From Phlyctochytrium arcticum (taxonomy: Eukaryota > Chytridiomycota > Chytridiomycetes > Chytridiales > Chytridiaceae), in the NCBI GenBank assembly GCA_025602905.1, contig JAHLKI010000008.1:434001-498000 (forward strand): a DNA stretch of 64,000 nt, given 5' to 3'. Positions 57,102 through 64,000 of the stretch are shown in pieces. The notes under the pieces are model-generated. The model was not told where the DNA came from, did no database searches, and saw nothing but the letters and a program-made list of their open reading frames with translations. The translations under genes and the position numbers were made by a program. How positions within the stretch are numbered: position 1 is the first letter of the stretch; every line of letters begins with the position of its first letter.

Positions 57102-57268
57102 ACGAATCTCGCGTGATGCGTAACTTTGACCAATTTGTATTTGTGGGTGAATAATAGAGACATCTTCATTACTTGAACCCCGGTATCCGGATATTGCGCT
57201 CCTTATCGAGTAAAATACGTGTAACACCAATTCCGTATATTGGTTGGGTTACATTGATTCCTAATACA
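57102..57268. other. Convergent intergenic gap inside the element
   Basis: AT-rich 167-bp gap between the nuclease stop and the stop of the membrane-protein gene on the other strand. It probably holds both 3' ends. Confidence 0.4.
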
Positions 57269-57706
57269 CTACATACGCTGTTGCATCCCTGCACCAGTCG
57301 AGTCATCTAAGAAGTATGCTATAATATCTACAGGAACACATAATATATACCCAAGGAACGGCGCACACACTCCAGCGACAAAGGTGTACGAAGCAGCAAA
57401 GGTTTTCTTGTCGGGAATGGTGGTATAGGTAGCAAGATGGATCAACATACAGATAACCCCGAGCCACATGGAGAGGACTTCCATGCCGTATTCGTCGTCT
57501 TCAAGGTCGAAGGGGGGTTCTGGATCGATCAGGTTATAGTCAATTGCGACGATTGCAAAGCCAAAGGAAATGATCCAGTAAACCAGATAAGTTGCGTCCG
57601 TGAATGCAATGATTTTGCCCAGACGGCTCACGTTATCGAGGCTGAACTTGAGAGCACCTATCGCTAACAGGACAGGTACTGCGAACGCATAGATCAAAGG
57701 GTCCAT
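57269..57706 (-). CDS. Four-helix membrane protein of the element
   Basis: 145 residues from ATG 57706 (MDPLIYAFAVPVLLAIGALK); an alternative start at 57787 adds a basic leader. Hydrophobic segments: residues 4-20, about 33-57 (FTDATYLVYWIISFGFAIVA), about 79-98 (VLSMWLGVICMLIHLATYTT) and about 106-135 (AASYTFVAGVCAPFLGYILC, VPVDIIAYF), with an acidic loop DPEPPFDLEDDEYG after the second. No family recognised. It is transcribed against the other element genes and lies next to the right repeat. A virion or host membrane role is possible, unproven. Confidence 0.55.
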   Translation of the reverse strand: MDPLIYAFAVPVLLAIGALKFSLDNVSRLGKIIAFTDATYLVYWIISFGFAIVAIDYNLIDPEPPFDLEDDEYGMEVLSMWLGVICMLIHLATYTTIPDKKTFAASYTFVAGVCAPFLGYILCVPVDIIAYFLDDSTGAGMQQRM

Positions 57707-57817
57707 GCTATGTACGGTGTTGAGGCGATTTTGCTGAAAGTGCGCCTTATTTCGTTTCGAAGTGATTCTCTTTAGCCAGCCGCACAAAAAAACAGATCAT
57801 GATTACGTAACCTGCGT

Positions 57818-57905
57818 TTCATTTTATAGCATTGCGTGGACCGACTGTAGGATCGTCGAACTTCCAAAGCACCCTTGTAGCGGGAGGCATCCATATTGGC
57901 ATACA
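57818..57905 (-). pseudogene. Degenerate second copy of the chitin-binding module end
   Basis: On the minus strand this reads CMPIWMPPATRVLWKF, closely matching the protease C-terminus IPIWTPSATAVLWKLL, and the DNA is alignable (ATGCCAATATGGATGCCTCC versus ATCCCCATATGGACTCCTTC). The upstream part that would complete the module is not present in the same frame, so this looks like the stump of another module-bearing gene cut at the inner border of the right repeat. Confidence 0.6.
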
Positions 57906-57939
57906 TGCGATCAGGGTCCGCATCCAGCCAGGAGGCGAC

Positions 57940-58430
57940 ATCTGGCACTGAAATGTGGCAATTCCGGTACATGTCCGAATCCCGCGGACGGGCCCCGATT
58001 TGGAAGCGAATGGGAGCAGTCCTGCCTCCTGTCCGATTCGGACCACGAGACTAGATATGGGACAGAACTGCCGCAGATCTGGACTTGTCCGAAACCTGTC
58101 CGATTCGGGCCAGGAGACTAGATATGGCACAGAACGGCCGCAGATCTGGACTTAGCCGAAACCTGTCCGATTCGGGCCAGGAGACTAGATATGGCACAGA
58201 ACTGCCCCAGATCCGGACGTGGGCGAAGCAGGCCCGATTCGGGCGGACGGACCTAGATTTGGGATCAAACAGCGGCAGATCGGGACCTGTCCGAGGAGCC
58301 CCGCAAATGCATTAAAGTAGCGGTTTTCCAGCCCAAAAATCGTATCGATTTTCGTACCAGGACCCTGGCTTTTGGTCTGACCAAGTGGGATTCAGAGCTA
58401 AGTCTTTGGGGGGCCCACTCCTACGCCGCC
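57940..58430 (-). repeat. Right terminal inverted repeat
   Basis: About 491 bp, reverse complement of 50268-50650. Outer end identical for the first ~70 bp except for one base. It is longer than the left copy mainly because it holds three copies of a 67-bp block instead of one. Confidence 0.88.
58031..58231 (+). repeat. 67-bp tandem repeat, three copies
   Basis: GTCCGATTCGG(G/A)CCA(G/C)GAGAC recurs at 58031, 58098 and 58165, exactly 67 bp apart. The second and third copies are nearly identical. It sits inside the right terminal repeat; the left repeat has a single, diverged copy. Could be an origin-like or protein-binding array, or simply slippage. Confidence 0.85.
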
Positions 58431-58436
58431 GGTATG
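58431..58436. repeat. Target site duplication, right copy (GGTATG)
   Basis: Exact copy of the hexamer at 50262-50267, directly after the last base of the right repeat. Confidence 0.85.
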
Positions 58437-58625
58437 AAAGGCACGCGTGCCTTTTCACTGATAGTCTCTCCATTCACCGGACCACCCTGCTCGATTGTTG
58501 GTCTGTCTTGCGCGTTTATGTTCAAGAGCTTTCGCGGCATGGGAGAGTGGATGCTCGCGGCCCATCTCATCCGCCGGCGAGTGCAGTACGGTGCCATGGC
58601 CAAAGTCCTGTATTGGCATCTGTGA
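58437..58625 (+). pseudogene. Right-hand remnant of the interrupted host frame
   Basis: Reads KGTRAFSLIVSPFTGPPCSI ... FKSFRGMGEWMLAAHLIRRR and ends AKVLYWHL with a TGA at 58623-58625. It is in frame with the open stretch before 50267 once the element and one GGTATG copy are removed. Not recognised as a family. An 18-bp perfect palindrome (58437-58454) starts it. Confidence 0.35.
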
Positions 58626-58894
58626 ATGACGCGTCTCATGTTGCGAAAGACGATATATATAGTACTGCGCAACGCGTATTAGAACCCCACCCGCACGATG
58701 AACGGCAGTCGAGTATGGCTGCTTTTTGTGGCGGCCTGGCGAGAGACCTCCTCGCATCATGGTGGGATGTGCACTTTATGTGGATGTACGACAGGGACGG
58801 CGTAGTTTTTCTACTACTAGTCGCCATTAACGGCTCTTCCATTCCGGAATATCGACAAGTGTATATTACAATATGTACATCAATCTCAAAACTT

Positions 58895-61094
58895 TTACTG
58901 AGCTTTACGCCGAGGCCCAATCCAACCCATCATTCGAAAGCAAATCACACAGAAAATGACGATTCCAAGAACCATCATCCAGAATCTGATAGAATGAGTC
59001 AGGAAACCAATTCAAAAGAACAAATATCAAGGAAGCAAACTTACGCGTAAACGCCCCAACTCCATCGAAGTTCTGCAAACGAGAACATATCAATATACGT
59101 GAAAAGATTGCATTTGGGTTCACATCAACCGTACCCGGGAAAAAATCAAAGTTCATGCCAAATACTCCGGCCAAGAAAGAGATTGGCAGGAAAATGAGCG
59201 ATACCACCGCTAGTGTTTTCATCGACTGTTTATCCAGTTTAGTGAGACGCGTGATCAGAAGAATCTGGAAGTTGACATTACCTCGTTGGTCGAATGGGAA
59301 ATCAAATTGAAAATCAAATCCACCAAGCGCATGCAATCGGCCTCGAAACTCTCCAGGCTGTCCAGCAGCATGTCGGCATGATCTTTTACGTCGGACAAGT
59401 ATGTCTTGGTCAGGCTCGTGACGGTTGGGATGGGAGGCGGTTGTATGGAATTTTGCGCTATCGAAAAATACTTTCCGTTCTCGCGCAGTGATGTCACCAT
59501 GTTCTTGATTGGTACCAAGGCCCGCCGTAGTGAGCCCAGCTCCTTGGCCATCACATACAGCTCTGTCATACCACCGTTTAGCACGATGCATTACGTTACG
59601 AGAAGAGGACCGTTACCTTGCGTGGCTTCAGCTCGAGGGTTCTGGAAGACAAAGGCCTCCAAGGTATCCAATTGCAACCGGTATGCCTCAACGATTGGGA
59701 AGAAATGATCCGTCACCTGTGTGCTTGTCATGAGATACGCCAAACTTGACACATGGGCAACAGGAAGCTGACCAAATCAATCAAGGAAAAGAGCAGAAAA
59801 CTAGGATCCTCCGACTCGCGCAGCAATGTTCGTGTGTCATCCGGCCTTTCCAAGCGTTTGTATATTGAGTCGGTGATCTTATCGCCCTCGTACTGGAAAA
59901 TCGATATGACCACTCCCCCCTTGGTCAGGAAAAAGTTGGCCTGCTCTACGGCAATGTCGGGGTGGGGTATAATGTAGGGCAGGCGAGCTTTCAGGCGGTT
60001 GGGGAACATTCGAGTTCTTTTCGAGCGACGTATACCCGAGGGAGAAACTTCTATGGAGGTCACGGAGCTGTCTTCGCTGGCCGTATCTTTGGGATCAAGA
60101 CCATCGTCGTTTAATGGGTTTTCGAGGGTCGTTACAGTCATACTGGCGTAAATGTGACTCTCATACCAGTCCGCCTTGACGCTATGGAGTGTCAAGATTG
60201 GTATAGGAGGCACATGATGCGGTGCTGCTGAATACTTACGCTTGCGGAATGTGAAACACGTCCTCAATGGCAAGTGGGTGGAGTTCTGTTTGCCGGAAAC
60301 AATTCATTACCATTCAAGTATCATTCATATTCTGCCAAATGGTCCTTACTGTATCTCTGTGCCAGTACGCGGACAGTGCCGTAGTTTACTCCGCGTATAT
60401 CAATCCAGCGTACTTTAGCCCATGACGGTTGCTGTAGGATATGTCGTTCAGCGTCTTGCAAGAACCTTGGGGTACAAGAGTTCTGGAGATTTTACCTCGG
60501 CGTGCAGGAAATCTTCCAATTCTCCTGATGGAACATCCTGAGTGTGACATTTGTCGGCCGAGTAATCGCTAACGGTAATCGTACAAGTGTCCTAGGGAGG
60601 CAAAGTGTTACAATGGTATAATTGCTAGCAAGTCTATATGGATCAGACGTACATTAAAGATGGCCTCTAGAGCAGGATGAGGGATCTTGACATCAACACC
60701 AGGCGGAGCACCCGGAACTCGAAGGTTTTCTGGAAGGGTCGCCGGTACCGTCGTTAGAATGCCCGATCAAGCTACGAGAGATACATAACAAAGCCGGACA
60801 CATACCCCTCAAGCCCGAGACCAGGTGGTGCGCCGACAAGAGCGATCGAACTTTCTTACGCAGCCGTGAACGTTTCGAGCCTAGAGTGAGTGGATTTTCC
60901 GGCATTTTGGAAAAAAGTTGGAAAAGTGGCCAACTTGGGGTTAGGGCTGGTTTGGAACAATTACCTGCAGCGTTCGAAACCACCGACAGCGGCGCGATGC
61001 CGTCTTCGCCCTGGACCAGCAAAACTTCCTCCACGCCCGCAGCAGCCGCATTTTCCGCAAACTGCAAAAGAGGTTGTCTTTCTTCTACACTCAT
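58895..61094 (-). CDS. CorA-family magnesium transporter
   Basis: Pentameric Mg2+ channel family (Alr1/Mnr2-like in fungi). Start at 61094 (MSVEERQPLLQFAENAAAAG), then short exons SKRSRLRKKVRSLLSAHHLV, a segment with VRWIDIRGVN...TVRVLAQRYR, LHPLAIEDVFHIPQ (the family's LHPL..ED block, near 60260), VKADWYESHIYASMTV, a Ser/Asp-rich insert, QANFFLTKGGVVISIFQYEG and a long helical region (YLSDVKDHADMLLDSLESFE, LIFNLISHSTNEVM). After introns come the membrane helices: TRLTKLDKQSMKTLAVVSLI, FLPISFLAGVFGMNFDFFP with the GMN signature near 59155, and a last helix FWMMVLGIVIFCVICFRMMG ending GPRRKAQ at 58895. About ten introns. The two-helix end with GMN is diagnostic. Confidence 0.9.
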
Positions 61095-61930
61095 GATTTT
61101 CGGATGAGACCTGTCAAGTTTTGGAAAAGTCGTGTAAATTTCGCAATTCCGCTGGATTGCCGGCCATGTTCGATCGTGACGTGATGGCCAAAGCATGACT
61201 GTGCCATTCATTTCATGCTGTGCCACTTGGATAATCAACGAATAGTCAAACTCCGACCAGGTCGCGAGTTTCTGGCCACGTATGCCGCAACAACGGGTAG
61301 ACATTGAAGACTGGTACCAGATGGGCAATGTCTGCCTTGAACCAGGAAGAAGGAGCTACCAGAGATGTCCGCAAACTGGACGAACCAGTGTAGACAACCG
61401 GTGTTTTCAACTTAGGACGCATCTGTCTGCCCTTCATCTTGTGATTGTTTCATGAGTTGTCGACTATGATCTGTTGGCCAAGTAGGTTGAGACTCTGATG
61501 TTCTGAGTCCTCCAATCACTGAACTTAAGGATCCCAGAACTAAACCTCCATGTAGGGGATACTTAATGTAACTTAATGACGTTACTTTGAATGCATCTCT
61601 ATCCGAACCACCGAGACAACATGATCATGTCACAATGTGCCAACCCAAATTTTCCGCTTCAGGCTACACATCTTGGAGCACGGCCAAAGCCAAAGATGGC
61701 CAACTACCAGCAGGTGCTTAAAACCTAAAATAAAGTTTTCACGGGGACCTCCACATCGGCCACATCCTGCAGGATAAACCTCGTAGCATCACCCTCCTTA
61801 TATTTGGACCCAGAGTATAAAAGATCGGTCATGCCCTTTAACGTCCCCGCAGTTTGTCTTAGAAGCAGTAGTCTATTCCAGTCAGGCTTCTATTCGACAT
61901 CTACTTTCACTCCGTGTCAACCATCACAGC
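61095..61930. other. Divergent promoter region between CorA and M28 peptidase genes
   Basis: About 835 bp without supported exons. It contains the TATA box of the peptidase gene near its right end. Confidence 0.45.
61816..61823 (+). promoter_or_regulatory. TATA box of the M28 peptidase gene
   Basis: TATAAAAG about 108 bp upstream of the ATG at 61931, an unusually clean TATA element for this window. It fits a regulated secreted enzyme. Confidence 0.5.
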
Positions 61931-63433
61931 ATGAAGCTGACCTCTTCCGCTTTGTCTTTCCTCCTCATAGGAGCGCTGTCCCTGGTGGATGCCGCTCCTC
62001 GCGCTATTCGCAGCGCCTCCGAGTTTGGCATCGGTCTGCCCGCTCCCAACGTCAACTACGACTCCAACCTCTCCAATGGCTACCGGCTGCTCCAATTTGG
62101 CGAGAACGAACCCCCGCGATGGGTTCCTAAAACAGACATTGCCGAGATGACCATTGAGACCAATGGGTTCATGGATGTCACAGCCCTGTGGGAAAGCAAC
62201 TATGCTTCGGACTTTGCCCAATCCTATGGACCAGTTGTTACAGGAGCAAAGGAACGATTTTTGAGCGTATTCAACAAATCCGCCGTCGATACTGTACTAA
62301 CTTATCTTTCTTTTAGGGCTACTCGTTTGCCGCCGGAGGACCACAAAGTCCATCAGTAAGCACAATCACGGCCTCTGCTCAACTGGCCCCCCCACCCATC
62401 ACACAACAAAGCATTGTGAAGGAATTGGCCGGCAAGATTGACATCGATAGAGTAAAACCTCCATGAAGACGTTCCTTGCCCTCGGCTCTCGCCAAAGCAC
62501 CAGCCCCAACGGTGTCAAAACTGCTCAATTCCTGCTGGACACTGCGTCAAAGATTGCCAAGGCCGCCGGCGGCAAGGCCGAAAAGTTACCCCACACATTC
62601 TCTGAACAATTCTCCGTCATTGCAACCCTCCCCGGGAAAACGGCAGACAAAGTCATTCTGGGCGCTCATCAAGATTCCATTTCTCTGGAGAAGGATGCTG
62701 CTAATGCACCGGGTGCCGATGATGACGCCTCGGGATCCATGACCATCATGGAAATCGCCCGGGTCGTCGCCGGGTCGAGTCTCAAGCTCGACAAAACTGT
62801 CGAGTTTCACTGGTATGCCGGGGAGGAGAAGGGTCTACTGGGCTCCCAAGCGATTGCCCAAGCATACAAGGCCAAGGCTGCCTCAGTCACTGCCATGCTT
62901 CAGTACGATCTGGTTGGATACGCTAAAGACCCCAAGGCCCGCAAGATGGGGATCATGACCGACTTTACCGATCCGGAACTTACCACCTTTTTCCCAAATC
63001 TGGCAACTACCTATAACCCCACAGTTCCTATGGTCACCTCAAAGTGTGGCTACGGATGTTCCGACCATGCCTCGTGGACCCGCGCTGGTTTTAAGGCAAT
63101 CATGCCATCTGAGGGCATTGCCAAAGAAATCACCCCATTCATCCACACCGCAAAAGACACTTTTGAGACGCTCAACTTTGATCACATTCGAGACTTTATC
63201 CAGCTGGAGTGGCCTTTACTGTTGAACTTGCTGCTTCCGGAAACAGTTCTACTCCTGCTCCTACTACTCCTGGAGGCGGTGGTAGTGCTCCAACGGGTAT
63301 TGCTCCAACTCGGCCCACCGTTCCAGCACCCACATCTAAGCGAGGACCTGCAGTGCTGACCCCCCGGCCAACGGCCCCGAAACAGACTCCTTCCTCTCAG
63401 CAACCTGCAAGCCTACCTTACCTTCTACGCTAG
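61931..63433 (+). CDS. Secreted M28 zinc aminopeptidase (leucine aminopeptidase type), two frame breaks
   Basis: Signal peptide MKLTSSALSFLLIGALSLVD; propeptide with RLLQFGENEPPRWVPKTDIA. An intron of about 100 nt ends at 62320 before GYSFAAGGPQSPSVSTITAS. The catalytic part has zinc ligands in GAHQDSI (His), PGADDDASGSMT (bridging Asp), YAGEEKGLLGSQ (general base Glu and metal Glu), QYDLVGY (Asp) and FIHTAKDTFETL (His), in family order. The C-terminus is a Pro/Thr/Ser-rich tail (GGGGSAPTGIAPTRPTVPAP). Frame is lost twice, each time by one base: near 62453 in an A-run before MKTFLALGSRQS, and near 63210 before VAFTVELAASG. Both could be sequencing losses; if real, the product would be truncated. 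Role: extracellular peptide digestion. Confidence 0.8.
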
Positions 63434-64000
63434 CGCCAGGAAATGAGTACGTCGGCACGCAGGGTTGATTTAGTGACAGTATAGAATCTAGGCCAAGAAC
63501 TACCTGGTCGTCGTGGCTGCGCCACTTAGCCCCCAAGGGGGAGATACTGCTCTGGACTGACAGGAAAGCACCGGGAGGTTACTTCGCCATGGTTGGTTTT
63601 AGATCCAGAAAGTTATTGGGGATATTATACGTATCAGTCTCCAGGGTCAAAATTATTAGACAAGTACCATGAGAGAACTTGGAAAAGATGTTAGATGCGA
63701 CCTGCACAGGATGATTGAGACTAGTACAGTAGATGCAAATTCTACCGCACGCTGCTACAGAAGCGCTACGATCAAAAGGGTTTAACCAAAGAGATCAGCC
63801 TCTGAATCAAGCTACAGATATTGTTCCCAAAACTGCAAATAATCGCGATCAATAATGCCTAAAAGCAAGACATGAGCGACAAGATCATACATACAGTAGT
63901 TAGCCCATGATTTACGTTGATGACGGTATCGCGAACTTCCATTAGGTGATACACGAATCAAACCTATCCCGAGCAACTGTTTGGGTATAGATGCAGGGGG
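63434..64000. other. Right-end region without recognised genes
   Basis: About 570 bp of AT-rich sequence after the peptidase stop. No exon, tRNA or repeat recognised. Confidence 0.45.

Larger units (their letters stand above)
50268..58430. mobile_element. Integrated polinton-like viral element, 8.16 kb, internally deleted
   Basis: Bounded by terminal inverted repeats that start GGCGGCGTAGGAGTGGGCCC on the left and end with its exact reverse complement on the right, flanked by a 6-bp direct repeat. Its genes are unlike the surrounding host genes: no introns seen, viral-type proteins, plus-strand PolB-like/helicase/fibre frame, plus-strand protease, plus-strand nuclease and a minus-strand membrane protein. 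Terminal repeats with 6-bp duplications and a family-B-type polymerase are hallmarks of Polintons and polinton-like viruses. Missing are an rve integrase, capsid proteins and an A32-type packaging ATPase. The truncated helicase joined in frame to the fibre gene points to loss of the central segment. It lies between UGDH and the CorA transporter. Confidence 0.85.

Noticed and set aside
58031..58231. CRISPR-like array
   Set aside because: Units are directly contiguous 67-bp copies without unique spacers, in a eukaryotic genome and inside a terminal repeat.
50268..58430. LTR retrotransposon or DNA transposon with DDE transposase
   Set aside because: Terminal repeats are inverted, not direct, and no reverse transcriptase, integrase or transposase is encoded. 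The gene set is viral.

Overview
This window is nuclear DNA of a flagellated (zoosporic) fungus, most likely a chytrid. The genes are eukaryotic and carry many short GT-AG introns of roughly 50-100 nt. The set is fungal: Sec18, Mss4-like PIP5K, Alg7, Tim23, Irc3, an M28 secreted peptidase, and secreted expansin-like and chitin-binding-like proteins. Three genes belong to or are linked with motile axonemes: radial spoke protein 3 at 8.9-10.2 kb, dynein assembly factor DNAAF3 at 18.2-19.9 kb, and a PIH1-domain protein at 25.9-27.1 kb. Ascomycetes and basidiomycetes have lost this equipment, so a chytrid-like host is the simplest reading; no marker here fixes the species.

Layout of the host part. 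1-4.4 kb: mitochondrial DUF1640/CCDC90-like coiled-coil protein (minus, runs off the left edge) and Sec18/NSF (plus). 4.6-7.6 kb: SYLF-domain protein with a glutamine-rich tail, then a proline-rich coiled-coil membrane protein. 7.9-13.8 kb: complex I NDUFA2, RSPH3, the Irc3-type helicase, and ZFPL1. 14.3-17.2 kb: an intronless five-module redox protein (DOMON, cytochrome b561, cytochrome b5, ferredoxin-reductase-like with SH3-like insert). 17.7-25.5 kb: snapin-like BLOC-1 subunit, DNAAF3, proteasome beta-7, Spt5, NDP kinase. 25.9-35.2 kb: PIH1 protein, fatty-aldehyde dehydrogenase, a divergent pair of secreted wall-type proteins, Alg7, Sec13. 35.6-38.2 kb: a small orphan gene with a repeated tail, a decayed gene, and gene-poor DNA. 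38.2-49.7 kb: FAD monooxygenase, PIP5K, a small membrane protein, Tim23, CARM1-type arginine methyltransferase, UDP-glucose dehydrogenase. 58.9-63.4 kb: CorA magnesium transporter and a secreted M28 aminopeptidase.

The exceptional part is 50268-58430, an 8.16-kb integrated virus-like element. It is bounded by long terminal inverted repeats (about 383 bp left, 491 bp right, identical at their outer ends) and a perfect 6-bp target duplication (GGTATG at 50262-50267 and 58431-58436), the size typical of Polinton/Maverick-type integration. It carries a divergent family-B-like DNA polymerase joined to an SF1 helicase, a fibre protein of giant-virus style with a C1q/TNF-like knob, a papain-like protease carrying a C-terminal chitin-binding-like module, a PD-(D/E)XK nuclease and a four-helix membrane protein. 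No integrase, capsid protein or packaging ATPase is present. The helicase stops before its last motifs and runs directly in frame into the fibre protein, so the copy looks like an internally deleted derivative of a larger polinton-like virus. Chitin binding fits a host with a chitin wall.

Several single-base frame breaks (52476 in the element; about 62453 and 63210 in the peptidase gene) each look like one lost base in a homopolymer, so sequencing error competes with true decay. Exon borders given here come from reading splice sites and protein family patterns by eye and are approximate.
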